Shown piece after piece: positions 33,969 to 45,415 of a DNA stretch of 64,000 nucleotides (position 1 is its first letter; every line of letters starts with the position of its first letter). Under the pieces are notes generated by a model. The model ran no database searches, had not been told where the DNA came from, and saw only the letters and a list, made by a program, of their open reading frames with translations. This DNA is from Gigaspora margarita (taxonomy: Eukaryota > Glomeromycota > Glomeromycetes > Diversisporales > Gigasporaceae), in NCBI GenBank assembly GCA_009809945.1, contig WTPW01000011.1, forward strand, positions 528,580 to 592,579, read 5' to 3'. A program made the position numbers and the translations under genes.

Positions 33969-36699
33969 GGTGGGGGTAGGCTCATAGTAAACAAAAATCA
34001 GCTGATTTCTGGAAGCTCCCTAATCAAATAAAATACAACTAACAATACTACTATCTAACTAAACCAATCTTTAACAGTATGGCAAGACTCTTGATCCTTG
34101 AATTGGTAAACAGAAAGAGGCATAAAAGATTTGGTTTAGGTCTTGAGGTTCTTTTAGGTCTTGCTGTGCATGGTTAAACAAAGCTAAGTATATCTTCTTT
34201 TTTTTATGTATATTTCTTCTTTAGATGGTTCTAACTTTACTCTACTTATATAAATCTGCTTTTATTTAGGTACTTGGGTTGAAACAGTCAAATACAAGTA
34301 TTAATATTATTAATGATTAACACGTGATCAAGGGCAAAATTGAATTGATGCAGGTGATTAATTGAGCAATAGGGCAACTTGATTGTTTGATAAATTAGAC
34401 AATTAAAGGGTTTAATCGATTGATAGTTTTATATAAGAGGTGATTAATTTGATCTTTTTTTCTTTAACTAGATTAAAAACTAAACTGGGTTCAAAATATA
34501 GGTTACAAAGTTATAACTAATGACATGACTTTTACTTGAAATAACAAATATTTCACAGATATAGAGTAAGTTCAATAATTGATTTTATTATAACAAATAG
34601 GTTTATGAGACAACAGAAACTTCTTAATACTTCTACTCATATTTTGGTGATTATAAGTCAAATCTGAACTTTCCAAGAGTTAATCTTTATTAAGGTGAAA
34701 AGGGAGGGTTTATATACTTTTTACTCTCTTAATAAATATATAAATTTTATACTAACTATGCTATCTCTATTGAATTTGCTTCTCTTTTATGATGACCTCA
34801 CTATAACTTTATTCCTTTGAGACAAAAAGTAGAGGCAGCTTTTCTCAAGTCTAGAGGCATAAGTTTATTAGAAGCTCTTAGCCTTGGTACTATAATCCAT
34901 TGTGTACTAGTACCATATTACTAGCGAGACCCAAAGGTGGGCTAAGTACATTGTTTACAAAAGGGAGTAGTAAACAAATACTAATAGCTAAATTTCAAAA
35001 GCATAAACTGGTTTCTATTACAGGGTGAAGTTCTATAAAAAAGCTATTGTTTATGAAAAGAGAAATAAAAAATATTAGTAGTGAAATGCCAAGGACATAA
35101 ACTGGATTGTGGTTCTGGAATATGCAATTACTCTCCAGAAATACTATTACGCTATTTGGGGCTATGCTGATTTCTTGTACAATGATGTGATTCTTGAAAA
35201 AATCATATGATTATATGATATACTTTGGTGGAAAAATTACTCTAAGGTAAACAAAAAAAAGGCTTGAGGCACAGCCCATTACAAAAGGTGTATAGAGGCT
35301 TGAATACTTCTTCTAAGCTTGGACACTAACAACCTAGACTAGATTGGATTTACCATCAGATTTCAGAATTTGAGATACATTTCTCAGTTCATCTTTTTTA
35401 ATGCCAATTCCATTTTTATAACAGTTTCTATACTTGTGGATACTATTATAGATTTACTTCTAGCTCTTCTCATGAGCCTGTGACTTATGCGAAAATACAC
35501 TTTGATATTCCTTTGGGCTTCTCTTGAGTCTTATCTAGCAGGTAATATGAACATTTTTTTCTTTCTTTCTGTCTCTGGATTTTTATCTTTTATTCTGATT
35601 GGCCATGCAGTATGTACCAGTTACACTATAATATCTATCCAGGACTTCTATTCAAGACTTATCTGCCATGTATATAGATGTATTCTTCCTTCTTTCTATT
35701 CCAATTACTCTTGCTTTTCTTCTCTCAAGTTTCTTTCTAATGGGTTTGGTCTTCTTTAATTTTTGATATTAGGTTTTATCTTACTTTCATAGCATATACG
35801 TGGGTAAGTTTTTTTTTGTTTTTTATAAATAACTAAAAACTAAAAATTCTTTTATTTTTAAAAATGTGCCCAATCTCGCGCATTTCTGTTATAACCAACT
35901 GCTTTTTGTACCTAATATCATGTCCTTTGTATAGCTTCTTTTTATTGAAACAACTGTTTGTACTTTGCTTGAGGTAGGTTATAAACTTTGGACAGTGTAG
36001 TTCAATTAGTACAGTATAGCTACCCTATACCGTAATATTCAAGTAGATAAAAGACTCTACTGGTAGCATCAGTAAAGTACCTAGGTGTGGTTCTTTGAAG
36101 CCTAAAAGTGTTCCTTTTTGGAGTTGATTTAATACTTTTCACAAATAGAAAGCATAAACAAGACTTTTGATTTATTCATTCCTCTCAAGTGCCTGGATCA
36201 TTTTTCTATAAGCAATAGTGGCTCTCCAAAGAGATTTGGCTTCTCTATATAGGGGTATGAAGGGTCTTCGAGAAAGGTTAATTGTACCAAGTTCAATATA
36301 AATTTGAATAGATATAGTGCTATTCATATTGGAAAAAGAAAAAATTTTTTTTGTTTTCTTACAATTTTGATCTGGGATGGTCTTCTACTGAGCTTTTTAT
36401 ACTCTTCTTTCATAGTATAGCTTTAAAATTTTTTTGCTTATAGGGGCTAGAAGGACTTTTCTGTTCATATCACAAAGCTTATAGGTACCATTCAGAAGGA
36501 GATTATATATAAAGTATTGGCCCTTCTATTTAGCTCTAGTTTGTGGCTACAAGTGCCTAGTATTCTAGCATTATAAACTAATACTTTACTCTGATAGAAA
36601 GTAAAAAGGTGGCAAGACTTTGTTGATTGTATTGTGCCTTCTATTTGTTTTGGGCAGCTTGTATTTGATGCACTACCTTTTTACAGGCCCATTGGAGAT

Positions 36700-37430
36700 C
36701 ATGATCAACTTTGTATATCCATTGAATTATCATCTCATGAAGTAGATCAGGAATTTACTGGGGTGTAAGGGGAGCTTGGCTTGTTACCAATATACCAAAT
36801 AAAAGGTATTTCCCAGGTTGAAGCTTGCTTTGTAGTTTGATATGCAAACAATATAGGAGCTATTAACAAGTTCCAATTTCAGACATATTCTGCTAGTTAT
36901 ATCAGAGAATTACAGAGGTTCTTGTTAAACTGTTTTACCAACCCATTAGTCTGTGGGTGGTATGGGGTGGAGTAGTAGTAGTCGATCATTAGCTCAGCCA
37001 GTAATTTATTGATAAGGTGGTTATGAAAATAGGATCCCTATCTGATACTATGCTTTGGAGGCACCTATGTTAGCATATTATCTCCTCATAGACAAATTTT
37101 GCTACTTCTTTAGCATTATTCTTTGGAATAACATGAGCTTCCAGTTACTTTTTCATGTAGTAGTTGCTACTACAATATAATAGTTGGTACATAGAGTAAC
37201 TATTAGGTGTCTGACTATATTGATGCCAATTCTATGGAATAGAGTTCTACTAGTATGAGTGTAAAGGTTTCTATAACTTTTGTACACCATGTTTCTAGCA
37301 GCTTTCACAAGTCTTGATATACTCCTGTATATTTTGGTACATATTAGACCAATAGTAGTAGTTGTACAGTTTGTCGAACATAATATTCTTTCCGAAGTGA
37401 GTACCTAACAGGTGGTCATGGCAAAAGTAA
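36700..37430 (-). pseudogene. gypsy integrase remnant
   Basis: Minus-strand translation shows a zinc-binding HDHLLGTHFG (about 37375-37425) and CESC (37298-37309), then SDRDPIF and a TNG-like segment after PYHPQ-type sequence at about 36930-37050. Several in-frame stops are present. Integrase inserts retroelement cDNA. This copy is dead. Confidence 0.75.
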
Positions 37431-38122
37431 AGATAGTATTCACTTCCCCTTTTTGTAGGACTTTAATTGACCTTTTCTTTTTATTTTTTTGTACAGAACT
37501 CCTTTATCCAGACAAAAGAATCAACTTTGCCTTTCCAGTTGCTTATGCTATAGTTTGTCAAAATAGAATAGATACTGCCAATATTGTAAATAAAGTTTGA
37601 CTACTTGGTAGTGTTGTGGTTCCATCTTCTTTTATACCAGGCTACTAATGACCTGGTTTGGATTGAGCTTAATATCAGGTTTGTATAGCAATTTCAGGCA
37701 TAAAAAAAAATTTTCTCTTCTTTCAGGGTGTCTTTCTTTTACTATACCTTGAGCAATTTTGGGTTCAAGATTTTTACTTATTTTCTCCTAGGTCTTACTC
37801 TTTCTTCTAGTTCAGCCATTTATTATTGAGAGTACTTCAGTTTATTTGCTAGTTGGTTGCTATCACTGTAGCATATCTTCGAAAACCTTTATTGGGCAAG
37901 AAACTATGAAAAAGCATAGAGAAACCTCGTACAAAGTTCTAAAGAAAATCGTTAATAATTTGTTAAATTGGTGATTGGGACCCCTTAGCTCGCCCTAGCC
38001 CATCCTAATTAACCTCTATCTAATATCAGGTCCATAATATAGGATTTTTTTAATATATATATATATATAGAAAGGAAATAAATGCTAAATCACTATATAT
38101 AAATATATATATGTATTCATAT

Positions 38123-38801
38123 TAGGAGTTTTAGTGGGTCAAGTTGGGTCGGGTTTGGGCCTGACCCAGGTTAGACCCACTTGGGTCAAAACCTGACATG
38201 GGTCTGATCTGCTTCATGTCAAACCCAACTCAGGTCTGACCCACCTTATGTCAAACCTGACCTGGGCCTAACCCACCCAACCCAACCTGGGTTGAACCCG
38301 GTCGATAATTGTTGCTACATAGTAAAGTCTAAATTTTACTATGTAAATCGATAATGCCCGCTTAAATAAACTTGTTTGGGTGATCAAAATGCATATATAC
38401 TAAAATTTTTATCCAAACTGGAGAAAATTTTACTATTTGATTTTTAATTTTTACATTTAATAAAAAATTAAAATCTTTTTAAAAAATATGTTGACGAACG
38501 TAAAAATTAAAAGTCAAATCATAAAAAATTCTCCAATTTGGATAAAAATCTTAGAGTATATGCATTTTGTTCTTTTAAACAAGTTTACTTAAGTAGATTG
38601 TATTGATTTACATAGTAAATATTTGACTTTACTATGTTGTAACTACTTGTATCATTGTATATAATCTGACCTGGATCTGATCTGACTCAGGTTTTTCTGA
38701 CCTGGGTCTGATCTGGCCCATGTTTGATCTGACCCGACCCAATTTGAGTTGGGTCAAATCCAAGTTGGATTGGGTCAGACCTGACCCAGCTAAGGCCCCT
38801 A
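38123..38801. mobile_element. 679-bp hAT-like MITE with GGTC-rich arms and internal palindrome
   Basis: Left TAGGAGTTTTAGTGGGTCAA pairs with right-inward TAGGGGCCTTAGCTGGGTCA. Perfect ATTCATAT duplications flank it (38115-38122, 38802-38809). Both arms are built of GACCTGGGTC-type repeats. The centre (38308-38646) is a palindrome with GTTGCTACATAGTAAAGTC and AATAAACTTGTTT, related to 51488-51827. It is inserted in the gypsy pol region. Confidence 0.85.
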
Positions 38802-38818
38802 ATTCATATATATAATAT

Positions 38819-39500
38819 TTATTTTATTTTTTTTATAGAGAGTTGTAGTAGTCCCAGTTCATACTTATTGGAAGTCGATAGCTCTACTTCTGAAGTATTA
38901 TCATCATCAGAAGTAGTTGCTTCAAGGTTATCCCAATTGAAGAGCAAGTACTCTAGGTAAATATGAGGTTGTTCGAACATTTCATAGCTCTTATCATCTT
39001 CTAGTTCGGGAGAATGCCCCACTTCTCCCCATAGAGGCATGTTAATAAAGTAAGTTTTGTCCTAGTCATCACTTGCTGGAGTACAATTTGTATTAGGAAT
39101 ATCAATTATATGATACTCTACTTGTCCAACCCAGATTGTTTCAGCCCATAGTTTTTAGGCAAGTTGTTGTATTAATGCCTCCTAGTGCCTTTCTTTTTCA
39201 ATTTGGCTAGTAGTAAGTTCTTCCTCATTTTTTCAGCTGGAGTAATCTAAAACACCTATCTTTTCATTACTATCTGTACTCCAGCCACTCTATACGTCTA
39301 GAATTGCTAACTCTTCCTCTATTTCTTCATTCCATTCTTCAGAGTTGACTTGTTTAGCAGTTCCACCATATATTTTTTCATCTAGATCTTACCTTTTCAG
39401 ATAACCCAAAATGCTTCTATTTCTGGATTAGTGGATTTAGTTATCAAACTGCTAGTAGGCCTTTGTAATAGTTTTTCAATGCCTCTGGCACTATTTGTAT
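38819..39500 (-). pseudogene. acidic linker region of gypsy polyprotein
   Basis: An open stretch on the minus strand (39040-38819) encodes an acidic, low-complexity segment with ATTSDDDNTSEVELSTSN. It lies between RNase H and integrase and is probably a spacer within the polyprotein. No known domain. Confidence 0.4.
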
Positions 39501-39990
39501 TGGTGGAGTAGTTGGTTCATCCAGGTACTTTCTCTATCATATAGGATAGAGCATCTGCATTATTGTGGACTCTGCTAGCTCAGTGCACTATAGTATAGTT
39601 GTAGGGCTATAAGATCCATCAAGCTCTATGTTCTTTGAGAGCTGATTTTTGAAGCTATTTTAGAGCAGTGTAGTCAGTGGCAATCATAAAAAGTTTATAC
39701 CCTAAGTAATAGTAAAAATACTCCATGGCCCATATTACTGCATAACACTTTAATTCAGTTGTAGTATAATTTCTTTTTGGTCAGGTGAGACTTTTACTAG
39801 TATATACTATAGCATACTCTTTTTTATGTTCATCTTTCTGTGCCAATACTGCTCCCAACCTAATACTCAAAATATCAGTATAGAGGTAAAATGGTTGGTC
39901 AAAATTGTAGTACCGCAGTACTAGAGACGAGGTGAAGTAGTTCTTTAGTTCATTAAAGGTAGCTTTTTGTACTTCTTTCTACTCATACTT
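39500..39990 (-). pseudogene. gypsy RNase H remnant
   Basis: The minus strand shows EYAIVYTSKSLT, NYTTTELKCYAVIWAMEYF, YLGYKLFMIATDYTALK and HNNADALS, the standard gypsy RNase H series. Stops replace residues at LT-stop-PKRNY, ALK-stop-LQK and HRA-stop-WIL. The first two are normally Trp and the third is a likely Arg CGA to TGA. Confidence 0.85.
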
Positions 39991-40079
39991 TACATGTTTT
40001 TATAATAGGTAGTGTACTAGCTTGGCTATAGTCAGGATAAATCGATAATAGTTAGAGGCCAGGTTGACAAACCCTCAAA

Positions 40080-41000
40080 GCATTGTTAAATTGGTTGGAA
40101 TAGGGAATCCTTTACTTTAGCTACGTTTTTGAGATCATATCAGATACTATCTTTATTTACTATGTGACCCAAGAATTTGATTTTTTGTTGAAACAGGTCA
40201 TATTTTTTCAGATTCAACTTCAAGCCACCAGTATAAATTTGGCAAAAACTTGTTTGATATGTCCTAGGTGATTCTCAAATTATTAAGGTAAATAGCTACG
40301 AAGTGTTTAATATACTTATCAAGCACATGATTCATGGTTGTTGAAACATGGCCAGGCATTACACAACCTGAAGGGCATAACTCTAAAGGTATAGAATTCT
40401 TGCTTTGTAATAAATGCGGTCTTTTCTTGGGTTTTATTTTTTTATTCAGTTTGCTAATATTTTATTTATTTTGTTTGTTTTCTTTTTACTTATTTCTTTA
40501 ATGAATTTTTTAATTGTGAACGAATATTTTCTATGGTTACTAGATTGTACACTAATCTGCTAGTAGCTACTAGCTAGGTCAAAGCTAGAAAACTATGCAG
40601 TGCCAAATACTTCTAGTAGGTTATCTATTTGAGGTAGAAAGTAGGCATTCTTTTTGGTTATGCTATTTAATTTACAGTAATCGATGCACAATTATAGCTT
40701 ACTATTTTTCTTTAGAACTATAACTATAAAGAAGGTCCAGGGCTCTTTATTTCATAAATTAATCTTTTGTCTAGCAGTTTTTTAATTTCTTTTTGTAGAA
40801 ATTCTTATACATCAGGGCCATTCAGTATGCAGGCTGTTTAATAGGCCAAGTATCACCAGTGTTGATTTTGTGCTAGACTTTTGATACATATTCAAGTTCA
40901 TCTGGACTACTAGGAAATAGGTCTTGGTATTTCTTTATAATACAGATTGCTGCTTTTTTTTGTTTTTCTCTCAAGGTCAGTAAGGTATATAGCTGGACTG
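40080..41000 (-). pseudogene. gypsy reverse transcriptase remnant with dead YLDD motif
   Basis: The minus strand encodes LCIDYCKLNSITKKNAYFLP (about 40620-40690) and FVAIYLNNLRIT (around 40275-40310). The catalytic YLDD pair of reverse transcriptases is changed to YLNN (codons at 40279-40290), fitting two G-to-A changes. Many stops are present. Confidence 0.85.
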
Positions 41001-41329
41001 AGTATTCTTCATATAAAGATAAAATAGTACATTCACATTGGTATGATAGCTTTTTATCTTTTTTACAGTTTCTTTTTTATAGGTATCAAAGAAGTCTTCC
41101 TCTTCTTTGCCTGTGGTTTTTTGGGGCATCAGGTAGGTCTTTTCAAATTTGTATGATAGGGATTTCTGTGCCTTTCTCTAGATACCTAAAGATGTCATCA
41201 AAATGGATATGGGCTCTAATTTTCTAAAGCAAATCAATCTCTAAAAGCATAGTTTTGTCTGAAGATTCTATAATTTGGAAGTTAGTAGATACTAAGATAC
41301 TTCCAATAGCTATATTGATACCAGATATT

Positions 41330-41600
41330 TTTTCTAGGCACACTTTTAAGTACAATCTGCTATTACTATAACTGCAGTTGATGGTTCCTTGATTTGAAAG
41401 CCTAATTTGTTCAAAAGTTTCTTCAAGATGATACTAATAACAGACCAGAGTCTAACACCACCATTATAGAATTATTTTTAACCCTCACATAGCACTTGAC
41501 AGTGGTGGTCTTGGTGCTAGGAGTAGGTTGGTATCTTCTGAACTAGTATAATTGGCCTTCAAAGAGCTTTGGCTAGATGTTGTCTCTGTTTTGGGACCTG
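41330..41600 (-). pseudogene. gypsy aspartic protease remnant
   Basis: The minus strand reads TKTTTVKCYVRVKNNSIMVV followed by LDSG, the active-site triad of retroelement proteases, then a likely one- or two-base slip and KKLLNKLGFQI. It matches the protease at 60797-61054 in the second gypsy copy. Confidence 0.8.
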
Positions 41601-41869
41601 CAACAACTATCTGTAGATAGTATTGGCTTGCTGTGTTAGAATATCCTCAGCAATATTATAGGAGAATTTGGTCCACTACTGATGGTCCCCTTCTTCTTTT
41701 TGGATAAGGTGTGGCTTCCAGTTGTGGTAGTTATTGTTGAATCACTTCTATAGAAGCTAACTCTACTGGTTGGATAAGGACATTCTGGTAATTAGTAGTT
41801 CTTTTCTGCACTATTTATCCTAACTAGTCCCATTTTTTGGTCTTTCTTTTTATTTGATAGCATATAATT

Positions 41870-42850
41870 CCTTGGGTTGATATAGACACATAGGTTAACA
41901 GTCTGAGATCAATTATTTCTGGTTCAGGATTGGTAGGGGTAGGCCTGGAAGCGTAATGTTGTTCAGAGAGGCAATTTCAAGCAATGTAGTCTCTTTTCCC
42001 ATATCTGAAACAGGTAAAACTCTTGTAATTGGGTAGTAGAAGTGGATTCAGCCTTCGTTAGAGTGGGTTTGTATTACTTTTGGTTCCTGTGACAAGGCTA
42101 GTGGTTAATTTTACATAATTAGTAGCTATTTGCTACATTTGTTGGGCCAGTTTCTCTACCTGGGTTTGGTATAACTTACTCTTCTTCTTGTTTTTGTAGC
42201 AACTTCTGGCTTCGATTCTTCTTGTAGCTATAGCTTCATCCCAGGTTTCAGAGTCATCCAGAAATATCATTGCCATAGTCTTTCCCTTTAGGCCTCCCTG
42301 AAACATTCACACAATATAGATAGCAGGCAGTTTATAGTCTGGACCAACCTTTTTCAACAATTTCTTGAACTCATGAGCGTACTTGTCAACTTTTTGTTTC
42401 CTTTTGTGTAAGGGAGTTTAGTTCAATTTGCTATTAATGTCTTAATTCTGAGGTTGCGAAGTATTTTATAAAGGATTGTATGAAGCTGTCATTCAGATGA
42501 TTTTTCTCATCCTAATACAGAAAGTTTTCTTTGTTATCAATATACCAACTGGCTGCAATTCCTGCCAAGTATCTGGATGCTATTCTAATTTTTCTTTTCC
42601 ATTCCCAATTGTTAGTATTAGCAGCTCTTTCAAAAGCTTCAATCCATTAGATAGGGTCTTTGCCATCTTCTCTCTTAAATGTTTTTATGTGGACCCAATT
42701 ATTCTACCTAGTAGATATAGAACATTATTCATGACTATGTCCCAGAAAGCTTGAGCTATGTCATATAGAAGATTCTGCATTTGGTTTCACTCTTGTTATG
42801 GTTCATCATTAGCTAGTAGTTCATAGAGTGATAGGATTAATTATCTTCAT
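41870..42850 (-). pseudogene. gypsy gag (capsid plus zinc knuckle) remnant
   Basis: Minus-strand frames contain WIEAFERAANTNN, RIASRYLAGIAASWYIDNKE, then ATRRIEARSCYKNKKK, and a degenerate knuckle CFRYGKRDYIA-stop-NC in place of CxxCGxxGHxxxxC. Several stops are present. It is homologous to 59502-60410. Confidence 0.8.
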
Positions 42851-42954
42851 AGTTGTCAATATCTGATATGATAGAAGTAGTTGAACTGTCCTTAGGATTA
42901 TGGGTTTCAAGTATGGATCTTTAAGTAGGTGTAGGTAATTATTTATAGTAGTTG

Positions 42955-42975
42955 GATCTCACAGTCACCACCAAT
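42955..42975 (-). other. putative primer-binding site
   Basis: Immediately inside the 5' LTR the sense strand reads ATTGGTGGTGACTGTGAGAT. The second gypsy copy has ATTGGTGGTGACTATAAGAT at the same place (59113-59132), so the site is conserved. Which tRNA primes it cannot be told here. Confidence 0.6.
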
Positions 42976-44262
42976 TGTAAAGGTGTTGGCAATTAGCTAA
43001 TCAAATAAAATACAACTAACAATACCACTATCTAACTAAACCAATGTCTAATTGTATAGCAAGACTCTTGATCCTCAAATTGGCAGGCAGAAAGAAGCAT
43101 AGAAGATTTGGTCTGGGTCTCGAGATTCTTTTAGGTATTGCTGCAGTATGGTTAAATGAAGCTAAGTATATCTTCTTTTTCTTGTGTATATTTCTTCTTT
43201 AGGTAGTTCTAACTCTTCTCTACTTATATAAATCTGCTTTTATTTTAGAGTGCTTGGGTTGAAAGGGTCAAATACAATCATTAATATTATTAATGATCAA
43301 CATGTGATCAAGAGAGAAATTGGATTAATGCAGGTAATTAATTGAACAATAGGGCAACTTGATTGTTTGATAAATCAGGCAATCTAAGGGTTTAATCAAT
43401 TGATAGTTTTATATAAGAGGTAATTAATTTGACCTTTCTTTATTTAACTGGGTTAAAAACTAAACTAGATTCAAAATGCAGATTACGAAGTTATAACTAA
43501 TGACAACTTTTTACTTGAAATAACAAATATTTCACAGATACAGAGTAAGTTCAATAAGCGATTTTATTATAACAAATAGGTTTAAGAGACAACAGAAACT
43601 TCTTAAACTTCTACTCTTATTTCAAAGGTTATAAGTCAAATCTAAACTCTCCAAGAGTTAATCTTTATTAAGATAAAAAAGAGGATTTATATACTTTTTA
43701 CCCTCTTAATAAATACATGAATTTTATACTAACTATGCTATCTTTATTAAATTTGCTTCTCTCTTATAATGATCTTACTATGACTTCATTCCTTTGAAGC
43801 AGAAGGTAGAGGCAGCTTTTTTCAAGCCAGGAGACATAAGTATCATTTGAAGCCTCTTAGCTTTGGACTATAATCCATCATGTGCTAGTACTATATTACT
43901 TGTAAGACCCAAAGTTAGGCTAAGTACATTGTTTACAAAAGGGTAGTAAACAAATACTGATAGCTAAATGCCAAGAGCATAAACTGGTTTCTATTACAGG
44001 GGCGAAGTTACATGTAAAGAATCTATTGTTTACAAAAAGAGGAATAAACAAACATTAGCAGTAAAATGCCAAGGGCATAAACTGGATTGTGGTCCTGAAA
44101 TATGTAGTTACTCTCTAGAAATACTAACATGCTATTTGGGGTTATGCTGAACTCTTGTACTATAGCATGATTCTAAGAGAAATCATATGATTATATGATA
44201 TACTTTGGTAGAAAAATTACCCTAAGGTAAATAAAAAAAGGCTTGAGGCACAGCATATCACA
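42976..44262 (-). mobile_element. right (5') LTR, about 1,287 bp
   Basis: It runs on the plus strand from TGTAAAGGTGTTGGC to GCATATCACA. On the sense (minus) strand it starts TGTGATATGC and ends CCTTTACA. It is unbroken and is the reference for delimiting the insert in the left LTR. It should contain the element promoter on the minus strand. Confidence 0.85.
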
Positions 44263-44809
44263 ACATTTATCCATGCCAAACCTGTACTGATTTAACTAGT
44301 AAACTGTTTCATAACCTGAGCTATTTATAGTTCATTTGGCATGGGCATATAGTTCCACATGGTTCACAGAATCTGTACCAAGATGGACCATACCTGTACA
44401 AATCTGGATTATAACCCATATCAAAAGTCCTGTACCTATCTGATGCAACCTGTGCTGATCCAGTCTGATTTTCTTATAGGCCTAGACAAAATGCTTAATA
44501 AACTTCATTCCTTAATTTCTGCAATCTCACAGCCTCTCATTCATCCCTTACCACTTCAATATATTGAAAAGCATTGTATCACATGTTTGTATTATTATTT
44601 TTTTTAGCATGTGTCATTTAGCTTTATTAAACTAACAATGGGCTAGAGTGGTATATTGAAAAATAACCAGCCAGGATTGGCCAAAGTGGCAAAACATTCT
44701 GAGAGACATGCAATAATTATTGCACTAGGAGTTGCCATAGAAGTGCAGTCCAGTAGTTTCACACTTTGCCAAAGACAAGCTAGCTGTGAGCAGAGAATAC
44801 ATAGGAGAT
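44263..44809. other. spacer between retroelement and next TIR element
   Basis: A short inverted repeat CCATGCCAAA/TTTGGCATGG spans about 44271-44343. Frames at 44359-44607 and 44643-44966 have no recognisable domain and I do not call them genes. Confidence 0.45.
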
Positions 44810-45415
44810 TGGGTGTGTGGTATACTATGTATATCAAAACTATATGTAGTATCATATAAAATTTATTATTGAAGATTTTTTTGAAATATTGTGTAACAAT
44901 ATCGAATATGTATTTACAAGGTATTTTGTATTTTTTACTTGGAAACTGGTGTTTATTCTTTAACATGCAAGTTCAAACCTTTATTAGATGAAAGCCTTTA
45001 AAATTAATTGCTTTGAATCCAAAGTTTATACAGTTAAGTATTAAGTTCTAAAGAACAAAGTTATGAAGCAAAATTTATATTTTAGTTAAAAGAATTACTA
45101 GTTTATTCAATTTTGGTCAGTTAATTTAAGTAAAAATTGCTCATTTAAAAAAAGACAGAAAAATGTTGGTTTCCAATAAATGGCAAAAAAAAAACTCATA
45201 ACTTTGCAAAACTATGTGTAAGAATTGCTTAGTTGTAAAATTTTCTAGCTAAGAAAAGATAAACAACCCATGCATCTAAAGAAATAAAGCATTATTTTAT
45301 ATATTAAAAATATATTATGTATTTATCTATTTATAATCACTTAAAATTATTGATTATTTAAAAAATAAGGAATCCACATATAATTTTGATTTATATAGTA
45401 TACCACACACCCTAA
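44810..45415. mobile_element. 606-bp TIR element (hAT-like?)
   Basis: Left TGGGTGTGTGGTATACTATG pairs with right-inward TTAGGGTGTGTGGTATACTA over about 40 bp. Flanks TAGGAGAT (44802-44809) and TAGAAGAT (45416-45423) form an 8-bp duplication with one mismatch. AT-rich interior, no ORF. Confidence 0.65.

Larger units (their letters stand above)
32811..34020. mobile_element. 1.2-kb insert in the LTR, TAA duplication (PIF/Harbinger-like?)
   Basis: Comparison with the intact LTR at 42976 shows the LTR broken after GCTAA and resuming at TAATCAAATA, so the insert is flanked by TAA. The left end GAAATCAGCTGATTTCTGGG recurs inverted near the right end, where GGGAGCTTCCA precedes it (read inward). TWA 3-bp duplications suit PIF/Harbinger (family knowledge). 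It holds a nested palindrome and a hAT-like MITE. No ORF is present. Confidence 0.65.
32786..35283 (-). mobile_element. left (3') LTR of gypsy element, split by an insert
   Basis: On the plus strand it runs from TGTAAAGGTGTTGGC to CACAGCCCATTACA and matches the right LTR (42976-44262) along its length. Without the 1,210-bp insert plus TAA it is about 1,285 bp. Element orientation is minus, so this is the 3' LTR. Sense-strand LTR starts TG and ends CA. Confidence 0.85.
35284..42975 (-). mobile_element. internal region of decayed Ty3/gypsy retrotransposon
   Basis: Read on the minus strand, gag, protease, reverse transcriptase, RNase H and integrase remnants follow in gypsy order between two LTRs. 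Every domain is interrupted by stops. Together with its LTRs it spans 32786-44262. ATTTAT occurs within two bases of both outer ends and may be the remains of the target duplication. The part from 35284 to about 36700, after integrase, shows no recognised domain. Confidence 0.85.

Noticed and set aside
42476..42754. 92-codon plus-strand frame
   Set aside because: Antisense shadow of the gag capsid region.
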